In this document: positions 41,149 to 49,680 of the stretch, one piece after another | Numbering within the stretch: position 1 is the stretch's first letter | Layout of the letters: each line of letters starts with the position of its first letter | Source of the DNA: Nocardioides salarius | GTDB lineage: Bacteria > Actinomycetota > Actinomycetes > Propionibacteriales > Nocardioidaceae | Length of the DNA stretch: 64,000 bases | Assembly: GCF_016907435.1 (NCBI RefSeq) | Contig: NZ_JAFBBZ010000001.1 | Coordinates: 1,674,001 to 1,738,000 of the forward strand | Direction of reading: 5' to 3' | The notes under the pieces: generated by a model | The model's database searches: none | Told to the model about the DNA's origin: nothing | Seen by the model: the letters and a program-made list of their open reading frames with translations, nothing else | Made by a program: the position numbers and the translations under genes

Positions 41149-44100
41149 CTAGGCCCGCGGAGGGGGTGAGCCGAGGTCCCGGGGGGTCCAGTCGGTCCAT
41201 GCCACGGCCTCGGCGCCCTCCTCCAGCTGGGTGCGCACCTGCTCGATCATCCACGCCCGCAGGCGTACGACGTCGGGCTCGGCGCGCACGGTCAGCAGCC
41301 GCTGGTCGTCGAGCCCCTCGTCGGAGAGGGACAGCAGGTCGTCGAGCCGGACGACCTCGTCGGCCGCCCTGACCGGCAGGTCGACGGTGACGTCGAGCTC
41401 GTCGAGACCCTGCGCCTGGGCGGCCTCGACCGCGCGCCGCGTGCCCCGGCGCAGCGGCGCGAAGACGGCCAGCAGGTCGCGCACCTCGCCGACCGAGACG
41501 AGACCGGGGTCGAGCTCGTGGGTCGCGGAGAGCAGCTGCAGGTCGCGCACCAGCTCGTCGATGTGCTCGTCCTGGCGCAGCCACAGCCGCACCGGGCAGC
41601 CCCGCAGCAGCACCGGCGACGTCGGCTCGCGGCCCTCGGGAGCGTCCTGGTCGGCGGCCGGCCCGGGGGCGGGCGGCGAGTCGGGCGGGCGCACCGGGCT
41701 GTCGGCACGGTCGTCGAGCAGCCGGGCCCACACCCGGGTGCCGCCCGGGAAGCGCTCGACGCCCCAGTCGTCGGCCAGCACCGAGACGATGCCGAGGCCG
41801 CGACCGGTGGTGGGCTCACCGTGCCCGCGTCCGTCGGGCTCGGCGACCAGGCGGGGCACCACCGCCTCGGCCGGTACGACGCCCTCGTCGGCCACCGACA
41901 CGGTCACCGCACCGTGGTCCAGGCGCACCGAGACGTCCATCGACTCGCCTCCGCTGTGCAGCGCGGCGTTGGCCGCCAGCTCGCCGACGCAGAGCTCGGC
42001 GTCGTCGACCAGCTCGACACCCCGCCCCCGCAGCGCCTCGCGCACGAAGTGCCGGGCGCCGGGGACGCTCGAGGGGTGCGCGGAGAAGCGGGTGCGCACG
42101 ATCCGCCCGCTCGCGACAGGCGCGTCCTCCACGCCGGTCCCGGCGGACCCACCGGTTGGCCCGTGCTGGTCCTGGCTGCGCCGCCGCGGCGGGGGCCCGT
42201 CCTGCTCGTGCAGCCGCACGGCGACCAGCGCGATGTCGTCCTCGCGGAGGCTGGGCACCATCCGCACGAGAAGCCGGTCGCAGAGCTCGTCCAGGGGGCA
42301 GCCGAGTGCGTCGAGGCTGGCCAGCTCGCGCCGCAGCCGGTCGAGGCCGGCGTCGAGGTCCTCGCCGCGCCGCTCGACGAGCCCGTCGGTGAACAGCAGC
42401 ACCAGCGACCCCCGGGTCAGCACGACCTGCCTCTCCTGGCGCTCGGCCTCGGGGTCGAGCCCCAGCAGCAGGTCGGGGTCGTCGCCCACCAGCAGGGTGA
42501 CCTCGCCCTCGGGGCAGACCACCACCGGCGGCGGGTGGCCGGCGTTCGACCAGCGCAGCCGGGTGACGCCCTCCGCGAGCTCCTCGGGGGTCTGCTCCAG
42601 GCGGGCCAGCACGGCCGTCGCGGTGGTGTCCACGCCCAGGGTGTCCAGCGCGTGGTCGACGCCGCGCAGCACGTCGGCCGGCCCCTGGCCGCTGAAGACC
42701 GAGATGCCGCGCAGCAGGTTGCGGACCTGGCCCATGGCCGCCGCGGCCGCGGTGTCGTGGCCGACGACGTCCCCGATGACCAGCATCGTGGCCCCGGCGT
42801 CCTGCACGAACGCGTCGTACCAGTCGCCGCCGACCTGGGCGGTCTCGGCCGCGGCCTCGTAGCGCACCACGATCTCGAGGTGGTCGGGCTGCGGGGGCGC
42901 GGTCAGGAGGCTGCGCTGCAGGCCCTCGGCGAGGTCGCGCTGCTCGGCGAAGAGCCGGGCGTTGTCGAGCGCCAGGCCGGCCCGTTCCGCGACCAGGGCC
43001 AGGGTGTCGAGGTCGGCGTCGGTGAAGGCGCCCCGGGCCTCGCCCCGCAGCACGGTGAGGAGCCCGACCACCCGGTCGTGCCCCTTGAGGCTGAGGACGG
43101 TGGCGTGCTCGGGCGCCAGGGCACGCAGCAGCTCGTGGACCTCGCCCGCAGCGAAGACGCGGCACATCGACTCGGTCGCCCCGTCGCCGACGACGGGGCG
43201 ATCCGCGGCGAGCACCAGCGGCAGGAAGGAGTCGTCGACCACCTGGTCGAGGCGCACCGCCGCGAACCGGTCGACCAGGTGCTGGGCGCCCGGGTCGCGG
43301 TGCCACCCCCCGACGTCGCGCAGCCCGGGCAGCCGGCCCTCGTGGCCGGGCTCCTCGACCAGCGTCGCGACGCACCAGTCACCGATCGCCGGTACCACCA
43401 GGGCACCCAGGCGGGAGACAGCCTCCCCGAGGTCCAGCGTGCCGGCCAGCTGCTCCGTGACGTCGGCGACCAGGGCGTCGCGGCGAGCAGTGCGCGCGAC
43501 CTGTTCCTGCGCCTGGTAGCGGGCGGTGACGTCGACGAAGTAGACGGCCAGCCCATCGGGGTTCGGCCAGGCACGCACCTCGTACCAGGCGTCGAGCGGT
43601 GCGGGGTAGTAGGCGTCGAAGGCCACCGGGTCCCCCGACTCGACGCAGCCGCGGTAGCTGCGCTCGAAGATGCTGTCGAGGGTCGCGGGGAACGCCTCCC
43701 AGACGACCTGCCCGACGAGGTCCTCGCGCGAGCGGCCCAGGAGCCGCTCCGCCTCCCCGTTGAGGTAGGCGAAGCGCCACTCGTCGTCGAGCTGGTAGAA
43801 GGCCGTGGGCATCGACTCGAGCACCCGGGCGACGCGCGCCTCGCCCTCCTGCACGGCCGTCGTGTCGTACGCCGCTCCCAGCACCCGCACCGTCTGGCCG
43901 CCCTCGTCGCCGAGGCCGCGCCCCCGCGCCGCGATCCAGCGCACCCGGCCGTCGGGCAGGTGGATGCGGTACTCGGCGGCGTACTCGCCGCGAGCGGCGA
44001 TCGCACGATCGAGCGCGGCGACGACCCGGGCCCGGTCCTCGACGTGGACGATGTCGGTGAAGGCGTCGATGGTGCCGCCGAAGGTGTCGTCATCGAGGCC

Positions 44101-44745
44101 GAACAGCTCGAGGAGCCGGTCGTCGAAGCGCAGGTCGCCGGTGACCAGGTCCCACTCCCAGGCGCCGACCCCGGCCGCGTCCGTCGCCAGCCGCCAGGCG
44201 ACCTGCTGGGTCTCGAAGTCGGAGCTGAGCGCCGCGAGCTCGAGGTCGCCGACGACGGCGTCGGCGAGCCGCTCGAGGGTGCTCACGCTGTGGTCGGGCC
44301 AGTCGCGCGGGGCGGCGTCGTACACGCAGAGCGAGCCCACCACCTGGCCGTCGGCGACCACCAGAGGGACTCCCAGGTAGGCGCCGACAGCACCGGACGT
44401 GACCGGTGGCAGCGTGCTGACCCGGTCGTCGAGCGTGGTGTCGGGCACCACCAGCGGCGCCTTCAGACCGACCGTGACGGTGCACAGCGAGTCGGCGGCG
44501 GGTGTCTCGAGGCCGACCAGGCCACTGCCCGCGCCGTGGCCGCCCACGACGACCTGGGTCGCCCCGACCAGCGAGACCTGGGCGGAGCCGGCGTCGAGCA
44601 GGGCGGCTGCGAGCTCGCAGAGCCGGTCGAGCGAGGAGCTGCGGTCGCTGCCCGCCACCAGCCGCCGCACCACGGAGGAGCGCACGTCGGGCGGCGTCGA
44701 CCGGGCAGGGTCCTGCGCGGCCCCGGGTGAGCCCGTCGCTGCCAT
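41149..44745 (-). CDS. Multi-sensor PP2C (SpoIIE/RsbU-type) phosphatase with anti-sigma ATPase and unnamed C-terminal domain
   Basis: A 1198-residue cytoplasmic signalling protein. Approximate order: GAF (25-175), PAS (183-305, WEWDLVTGDLRFDDRLLELFG), PAS (310-415), GAF (425-600), SpoIIE phosphatase (628-848), RsbW-like ATPase (884-1010) and a C-terminal domain (1045-1184). The phosphatase keeps metal aspartates in VGGDWYDAF, IGDVVGHD, FTDGLVE and REDDIALVAV. The ATPase keeps ELAANAALHSGG and GRGLGIVSVL. Kinase-like and phosphatase domains in one chain suggest self-contained control of an anti-sigma-factor antagonist. The ATG at 44745 follows GGAGGCGAC. The C-terminal domain matches the middle of the protein at 10790-12061. 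Confidence 0.85.
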   Translation of the reverse strand: MAATGSPGAAQDPARSTPPDVRSSVVRRLVAGSDRSSSLDRLCELAAALLDAGSAQVSLVGATQVVVGGHGAGSGLVGLETPAADSLCTVTVGLKAPLVVPDTTLDDRVSTLPPVTSGAVGAYLGVPLVVADGQVVGSLCVYDAAPRDWPDHSVSTLERLADAVVGDLELAALSSDFETQQVAWRLATDAAGVGAWEWDLVTGDLRFDDRLLELFGLDDDTFGGTIDAFTDIVHVEDRARVVAALDRAIAARGEYAAEYRIHLPDGRVRWIAARGRGLGDEGGQTVRVLGAAYDTTAVQEGEARVARVLESMPTAFYQLDDEWRFAYLNGEAERLLGRSREDLVGQVVWEAFPATLDSIFERSYRGCVESGDPVAFDAYYPAPLDAWYEVRAWPNPDGLAVYFVDVTARYQAQEQVARTARRDALVADVTEQLAGTLDLGEAVSRLGALVVPAIGDWCVATLVEEPGHEGRLPGLRDVGGWHRDPGAQHLVDRFAAVRLDQVVDDSFLPLVLAADRPVVGDGATESMCRVFAAGEVHELLRALAPEHATVLSLKGHDRVVGLLTVLRGEARGAFTDADLDTLALVAERAGLALDNARLFAEQRDLAEGLQRSLLTAPPQPDHLEIVVRYEAAAETAQVGGDWYDAFVQDAGATMLVIGDVVGHDTAAAAAMGQVRNLLRGISVFSGQGPADVLRGVDHALDTLGVDTTATAVLARLEQTPEELAEGVTRLRWSNAGHPPPVVVCPEGEVTLLVGDDPDLLLGLDPEAERQERQVVLTRGSLVLLFTDGLVERRGEDLDAGLDRLRRELASLDALGCPLDELCDRLLVRMVPSLREDDIALVAVRLHEQDGPPPRRRSQDQHGPTGGSAGTGVEDAPVASGRIVRTRFSAHPSSVPGARHFVREALRGRGVELVDDAELCVGELAANAALHSGGESMDVSVRLDHGAVTVSVADEGVVPAEAVVPRLVAEPDGRGHGEPTTGRGLGIVSVLADDWGVERFPGGTRVWARLLDDRADSPVRPPDSPPAPGPAADQDAPEGREPTSPVLLRGCPVRLWLRQDEHIDELVRDLQLLSATHELDPGLVSVGEVRDLLAVFAPLRRGTRRAVEAAQAQGLDELDVTVDLPVRAADEVVRLDDLLSLSDEGLDDQRLLTVRAEPDVVRLRAWMIEQVRTQLEEGAEAVAWTDWTPRDLGSPPPRA

Positions 44746-44868
44746 CGTGTCGCCTCCACGCTCGCGGAGGCTGAGCTCCTCCCCGCGCGTCCTGCGCGGC
44801 ACCGGATCGTACCGGGAGACGGGGGTGGCGCACCTCGCCTTCTCGGAGGGGGTCGCGAACGGCACGGG

Positions 44869-45282
44869 TCAGCGAGGCAGCGGCACCCCGCGGGCGAGGT
44901 GGTCGGTCAGTGCGCGCCGGCTGGCCGCCTCCGTGGTGCGCAGCAGCAGCCCGGCCCCAGGGCCATCGATCTCCAGCCGCGCCGCGACCCCCCGCACCAG
45001 GGCCGAGACCTCCTCGGCCGGCACGGCGCCGGCGTACTCGACCTGCAGCGCCTCGGCGAGCTCGAGGACGTCGGAGCCGGCGGCGCCGTCCCTGGAGACG
45101 TCCCCGGCGACCAGCCCGGGTGCGGTCGCCGGCGTCGCGGCCCCGGCGGCGGGCAGCGGTCCCGCCAGCAGCGTGGCGCCCACCAGCAGCACGGTCGCCG
45201 CTGCCCGGCGGCCGCGGCGCGAGACCTCGCCCGCCCTGTCGCGGACTCGGACGGACCTGGTCGGGCGGTGCGCTGGGGTCAT
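44869..45282 (-). CDS. Exported hypothetical protein (137 aa)
   Basis: A 137-residue protein. An Arg-rich N-terminus leads to a hydrophobic stretch (AATVLLVGATLLAGPLPAAGAA, about 28-49) ending in a likely signal-peptidase site (AGA-AT). The mature part is small, acidic and helical (DVLELAEALQVEYAGAVPAEEV, ending DHLARGVPLPR). It has no recognisable domain. It lies upstream of the phosphatase gene on the same strand, 123 bases away, and downstream of nothing obvious. Codon use is normal, so it is probably real. Confidence 0.5.
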   Translation of the reverse strand: MTPAHRPTRSVRVRDRAGEVSRRGRRAAATVLLVGATLLAGPLPAAGAATPATAPGLVAGDVSRDGAAGSDVLELAEALQVEYAGAVPAEEVSALVRGVAARLEIDGPGAGLLLRTTEAASRRALTDHLARGVPLPR

Positions 45283-45360
45283 GGCCCCCAGCCTGAGCCA
45301 CGGACCTGACAGCAGGCTGACCGGCGGCTGTGAGGGGGCCGGGTCCCTGGGCCGACGACC

Positions 45361-45400
45361 CGCCTGTCACCACCTGTCACCACCTGTCACCGCGTCTCAC
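45361..45400. repeat. 10-bp tandem repeat across the mobA stop codon
   Basis: Three copies of C(A/G)CCTGTCAC (45361-45390) and a degenerate fourth (CGCGTCTCAC, 45391-45400) run head to tail. The fourth contains the TGA of the monooxygenase gene (45397-45399). The preceding gap to 45282 otherwise shows nothing. Confidence 0.6.
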
Positions 45401-47338
45401 CGCCGGGTCAGGGGCTCCTGCGCTCCGGCGTCGAGCAGGACCCCGGCCAGGAAGGCCGACAGCTCCCGGGTGCCGGTCAGGGGCAGCACCTGCGCGACGT
45501 GCTGGTCGGGGCGCACCAGGACCATCGCACCCTCGTCCCGGTCCACCCCGCGCAGGTCGAAGACGTCCACCTCGCCGCCGGCCGCTGCTGCCGGCGTCGT
45601 CGTCGCCGTGAAGCACTTCTCCAGGTCGACCAGGCCCAGGGCGCCGGTCCGGGGCCGCAGCAGTGCCGGCAGGTCGGCGAGCTCCACCTCGTGGCTGGAG
45701 CACGGCAGGATGCCGCGCACGTCCAGCACCGCGTCGACGTCGTCGTCGGCTCGCCGGTGCCGCACGACCGGGGACGCGGGGTCCTCCGCGAGCCAGGTCA
45801 GGGCGGCGTCCCAGGCGAGGCGGGCGCGGTCGGCGAAGAGGTAGAGCCGCCACCGGCCGTCGGCGCGGGCGGCGTGGCCCAGGTGGACCCGTCGTGCGTC
45901 GGCGAGCCGGGTGACCGGTGCGGAGTGGAAGCGGGTGCCGACCTCGAAGCCGGTCGCGAGGTGCTGGTGCTCGCCCCCACCGACCAGCGCGCCGGCCGGG
46001 TACCGCGTGGCCACGCCTGCGGTGTAGCGGCCCTGCTGGGTGAAGTACGTCGCCAGGAGGTCGTCCCGGGACCGGCCGCCCGGGCCGGGGGCCTCGCGCG
46101 TGGGTGACCCGGCCAACATCGTCGACCACTCCTTGTCGAAGTCGATCAGCTGCTGGGCCACGGGTCGGCGCTCGGCGTCGTAGGTCTGCAGCAGCGTGGC
46201 GGCGCTGCGGCCCCCGAGCACCGAGGCGAGCTTCCAGCCGAGGTTGAAGGCGTCCTGCATGGAGACGTTCATCCCCTGACCGGCCTTGGCGCTGTGGGTG
46301 TGGCAGGCGTCCCCGGCGATGAAGACCCGCGGGGGACGCGGGTCCTCGCCGGCGTCGTCGGCGCCGTCGTCGAACCGGTCGGCGATGCGCTGGGCCACCT
46401 CGTAGACCGAGAACCACACGGTCTCGCGGACCTCCAGGCTGTAGGGGTGCAGCACCCGCCGGGCGCGCTCGACGACCTCCTCCGCGCTCATCGAGCGCAC
46501 CCGCTCGCGGTCGGCCGCGCGCACGTCGCCGAGGTCGACGTAGAGGCGCACCAGGTAGCCGCCCTCGCGGGGGATCAGCAGGATGCTGCCGTGCTCGGCC
46601 GACCGGATGGCCGCCTTGACGCGGATGTCCGGGGAAGTCGGTGACCGCCAGGACGTCGAGGACCCCCCAGGCGTGGTCGGCCCGGTCACCGTCGAGGCGG
46701 CGTCCGACCAGCTGGCGCACCCGGCTGCGCGCACCGTCGCACCCCACGACGTACGTGGCGCGCAGCCGGCGCGCCGCCCCGGTGCGCACGTCGCGCACGG
46801 TCGCCTCGACCGGGCCGTCGCCGTCGGGGACCACGAGGTCGACCAGCTCGAGACCGTAGTCGGGAGCCAGCCGCGCCGGCGCCGACCGCATCGCCTGCAG
46901 CAGGTGGTCGTGCACCCGTGCCTGGTTGAGGATGAGGTGGGGCATCTCGCTCAGCCCGTCCTCCACGTCCTGGACCCGGCCGGTGCGCGCGATCACCGCC
47001 GGACGCTCGGGATCGGGGCCCCAGAACCTGGTCTCGTTGACCTGGTAGGACTCCTCCAGGATCCGCCCCGCGATCCCGAACGCCTCGAACATCTCCATGC
47101 TGCGGCAGGCGACACCGTCGGCCTGGCCGAGCTCGAGCGGCCCCTCGCGGCGCTCCACCACCACGGTCCGGATGGAGGGGAAGCGAGCGAGCTGGGCCGC
47201 GAGGACCAGACCTGCGGGGCCCGTGCCGACGACGAGGACGTCGACCTCCTCGTCGACGTCCTGCGACGGGCGCGGGAGGGCGGTCGACGGGGCGGTGGCC
47301 GGGTCGCCGGTGTAGAAGCCGTCTCGGTAGAACTGCAC
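45397..47338 (-). pseudogene. mobA: 3-hydroxybenzoate 4-monooxygenase (MobA-like), +1 frameshift
   Basis: The first part (VQFYRDGFYTGDPATAPS, FAD motif VLVVGTGPAGLVLAAQLA, AWGVLDVLAVTDFP) and the second (DIRVKAAIRSAEHGSILLIP, FIAGDACHTHSAKAGQGMN, ending with a thioredoxin-like domain) are one MobA-type flavoprotein in two frames. The shift is in a four-base C run (minus strand; 46631-46634), and removing one C gives a protein of about 646 residues. MobA of Comamonas converts 3-hydroxybenzoate to protocatechuate, and the match around the break is close. The GTG at 47338 has AGGAG upstream. The thioredoxin-like C-terminus is intact, so the break is either recent or a sequence error. Confidence 0.85.
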
Positions 47339-47401
47339 TGGAGCTCCTGGGGTGGTGGGTCGACCTCCAGCGTGCGGCAGGGCCCAGCCTGCAGAACACA
47401 C

Positions 47402-47420
47402 GTTTCTGCCTGACAGAAAC
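47402..47420. promoter_or_regulatory. Operator candidate between mobA and its IclR regulator
   Basis: GTTTCTG-CCTGA-CAGAAAC has perfect 7-bp arms. Its 15-bp core TTCTGCCTGACAGAA (47404-47418) resembles the TTCC-N7-GGAA boxes before pcaH and pobA. It lies 64 bases upstream of mobA and touches the stop codon of the iclR gene that precedes mobA on the same strand. Confidence 0.6.
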
Positions 47421-48175
47421 TATTGCTGACGGTCGCCGCCGGCCTCACGCACGTCGTCCTCCAGCGCCCTGGCGCAGGTGACCAGCTCCTCGACCAGGGG
47501 CGCCACGCGGTCGCGCGAGAAGCGGAACGCCGGCATGGCCACGGAGATCCCCGCGAAGCGACCGCCCCCGCACCGCACCGGGACCCCGATGGCACTCAGC
47601 CCCGCCTCGGTCTGCTGGTTGTTGAGCGCGAAGCCGTTGCGGCGCACGACCCCCAGGCCGCGGCGTACGCGCTGGCGCTGCGTGGCGTCGAGCCCGGCCA
47701 GCGCGACCGCCAGGTCGTCGGGCTCCAGCATCGCCAGGATCGCCTTGCCCGCGCTGCTGACGTGGGCCGGCAGCGCCTTGCCGGAGCGGTCCCCCGCCCG
47801 GATCAGCTGGGCGCACTCGACGGTGTGCACGAACCGGACCTGCGGCCCGCTGAGCACCACGAGGTTCGCGGACTCCTGCACGCGGTCGACGAGTCGTCGC
47901 AGGTGCGGGAGGGCCACGGCTCGCAGGTCACCGACCGACACGTCCGGCGCCGGGGCGCCACCCAGCATGGGCCCGGCCCGGTACGTCCGGTCGCTGGCCT
48001 GCTCGGCGAAGTCGCGGTAGACGAGCATGGCCAGCAGCCGGTGCGCCGTCGACACGGAGACGTCGAGGCGAGCAGCGGCCTCCGACACCCTCAGGGGCCC
48101 CTCGAGCAGCAGCAGCTGCGCGAGGTGCAGGGCGTTGTCGACCGAGGCGATGGAGTACTGCGGCCTGTTCTTCAT
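47420..48175 (-). CDS. IclR-family regulator preceding mobA
   Basis: A 251-residue regulator, the third IclR protein in the window. Its HTH contains VSEAAARLDVSVSTAHRLLAML (about 30-51, split here by a turn), and its effector domain contains ANLVVLSGPQVRFVHTVECAQ, LPAHVSSAGKAILAML and FALNNQQTEAGLSAIGVPV. It lies upstream of mobA in the same direction with an operator in the short gap, so it is the likely 3-hydroxybenzoate-responsive regulator of mobA. The ATG at 48175 gives standard family length. Confidence 0.85.
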   Translation of the reverse strand: MKNRPQYSIASVDNALHLAQLLLLEGPLRVSEAAARLDVSVSTAHRLLAMLVYRDFAEQASDRTYRAGPMLGGAPAPDVSVGDLRAVALPHLRRLVDRVQESANLVVLSGPQVRFVHTVECAQLIRAGDRSGKALPAHVSSAGKAILAMLEPDDLAVALAGLDATQRQRVRRGLGVVRRNGFALNNQQTEAGLSAIGVPVRCGGGRFAGISVAMPAFRFSRDRVAPLVEELVTCARALEDDVREAGGDRQQ

Positions 48176-48237
48176 GGCACGCCGACGATAGTGCGTGCTC
48201 GGCCTGGGCCTCTGCGACCGCTGGCCGCAGGGGCCGT

Positions 48238-48313
48238 TGGAGCCGCCTGTCGGAATCGAACCGACGACCTTCTCATTACGAGTGAGACGCTCTACCGACT
48301 GAGCTAAGGCGGC
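48238..48313 (-). tRNA. tRNA-Thr (anticodon CGT)
   Basis: On the minus strand the sequence folds into a full cloverleaf. It has a 7-bp acceptor stem GCCGCCT/AGGCGGC, a D-arm TAGCTCAGTCGGTAGAGC, and an anticodon stem TCTCA/TGAGA with loop CTCGTAA (anticodon CGT). The T-arm contains TTCGATT. The discriminator is T, and a 3' CCA is encoded (48238-48240). It reads threonine codon ACG. Confidence 0.95.
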
Positions 48314-48364
48314 GTGCTGCCCGTTCCGGCATCCGGCTCCGGGCAACGCGGGTGAGCATACAGA

Positions 48365-48404
48365 CGCCGCCCCGGCCGCGAGAAATCAGGCGGCGGGGGC
48401 GGCG
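48365..48404. terminator. Possible hairpin downstream of the zinc-ribbon gene
   Basis: CGCCGCCCC (48365-48373) pairs with GGGGCGGCG (48396-48404) around a 22-base loop. It lies between the zinc-ribbon gene and the tRNA, both on the minus strand. The loop is long, so this is weak. Confidence 0.3.
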
Positions 48405-48424
48405 GCGTACGGCGTGGGCCTCGC

Positions 48425-48607
48425 TCAGGCGGCGAGGACGCGCTTGCGGGGCTCGGAGTCGGCCCAGCCCAGCGGGGCGGACTGCTCGGCGCCGCACCAG
48501 CAGGTGAAGGTGGCGATCGGCCCGGTCTCGGAGCCGGTCACGGCCGTGAACTGGGAGGGGAAGATGAGCTGGCGCTTGCTGCAGGAGGTGCAGACGTGGG
48601 TGAGCAC
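48425..48607 (-). CDS. Small zinc-ribbon-like protein (60 aa)
   Basis: A 60-residue protein, VLTHVCTSCSKRQLIFPSQF and onwards, with one Cys pair at each end of a short beta region (C-T-S-C at about 6-9 and C-W-C at about 37-39). This is a zinc-ribbon pattern with one tight pair. The GTG at 48607 follows GAAAGGAACC. Longer in-frame starts upstream would overlap the LysR promoter and lack similarity to a zinc protein. It is divergent from the LysR gene with a 106-base gap, so LysR may control it. The role is unknown; such proteins can bind RNA or assist other proteins. Confidence 0.6.
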   Translation of the reverse strand: MLTHVCTSCSKRQLIFPSQFTAVTGSETGPIATFTCWCGAEQSAPLGWADSEPRKRVLAA

Positions 48608-48713
48608 GGCGGTTCCTTTCTCGACTCGGAGACGTGGTGTCTGCGACCAGTCTGACTCGCCAGTAGCAATAGGGGTAGCCTGACTTTCCTGCGGAAGGCA
48701 TAGGATCATCCTT

Positions 48714-49640
48714 GTGCTATCTGTGCACCAGCTCACATGTTTCCTCGCCACCTACGAGCAGGGCTCGCTGACCCGGGCGGCCGAGGAGCTCGGCTACGCC
48801 CAGCCCTCGGTCTCCGAGCAGATCCGGGCCCTGGAGAAGTCGCTGGGCGTGCAGCTCTTCCACCGGGTCGGGCGCGGGGTGGAGCCCACCACGGTCGCCG
48901 AGACGATGCGGCCCTACGCCGAGCAGGTGCTGGCCGCCATCGCCGAGACCGAGCGGGCGGTGGCCAGCGTCAAGTCGCTCGAGACCGGCACCATCCGCTT
49001 CGGCATGTTCGGCATCGCCCGCCTGTACGCCGGCTCCGCGCTGATCGCCGACGTGCTCAAGCGCTACCCCGGGGTGCGGGTCGAGCTGGTCGGGCAGAAC
49101 TCCACCGAGGTCGTGGAGGACCTGCGCCGCGGCCGCCTCGAGGCCGCGATGCTGGCCGTCTCGACGGTGGCCAGCGAGGGCATCTCCGTGCGCCCGGTGG
49201 CGCGCGAGGAGCTGGTCTACATCAGTTCCGACCCCGAGCACCTGACCAGCCCGGTCACCGCGCACCGGTTGGCGCAGGCCTCGCTGGTGATGCCCGAGAC
49301 GACGTACCGCGCGGTCGACTCCACCCGGGCCACCCTGCGCCAGATGCTCCACGAGACCGGGCGCAACCCGCAGAGCAGGATCGAGGTCGAGGACGTCGAG
49401 ACCGCCGTCGAGCTCGTGGGCATGGGCCTGGCCGACAGCGTCATCCCCCGGGGTGCCGCCGAGCAGCTGCTGCCCCGGCTGGCGCCGCGGGCCGGGTTCG
49501 TGTCGCTGCGTCCGCGCCAGTTCGACACCTTCGCGATCGTGCACCGCACCAACGCCGTCCTCTCCCCCGCCGCCCGGCTGATGATCGAGCTGGCCACCCG
49601 GCGGATGCAGGCGATCGCCGAGCCCATCAACCCTCGCTGA
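48714..49640 (+). CDS. LysR-family transcriptional regulator
   Basis: A 308-residue regulator. The N-terminal HTH (about 1-60) reads VHQLTCFLATYEQGSLTRAA followed by QPSVSEQIRALEKSLGVQLF. The periplasmic-binding-protein-like effector domain follows (TGTIRFGMFGIARLYAGSAL, GLADSVIPRGAAEQL). The GTG at 48714 or another nine bases later could be the start. It is divergent from the zinc-ribbon gene and lies 40 bases before the flavin amine oxidase gene on the same strand. It may regulate either. The inducer is unknown. Confidence 0.85.
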   Translation: MLSVHQLTCFLATYEQGSLTRAAEELGYAQPSVSEQIRALEKSLGVQLFHRVGRGVEPTTVAETMRPYAEQVLAAIAETERAVASVKSLETGTIRFGMFGIARLYAGSALIADVLKRYPGVRVELVGQNSTEVVEDLRRGRLEAAMLAVSTVASEGISVRPVAREELVYISSDPEHLTSPVTAHRLAQASLVMPETTYRAVDSTRATLRQMLHETGRNPQSRIEVEDVETAVELVGMGLADSVIPRGAAEQLLPRLAPRAGFVSLRPRQFDTFAIVHRTNAVLSPAARLMIELATRRMQAIAEPINPR

Positions 49641-49680
49641 GCGGCGCCCGCGTCACTAGGCTGCCGCCGAGGAGGTGGCC

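Noticed and set aside
46631..46634. Programmed frameshift in mobA
   Set aside because: The CCCC run is short, without a downstream stimulatory structure that I can see, and MobA homologues are read in one frame.
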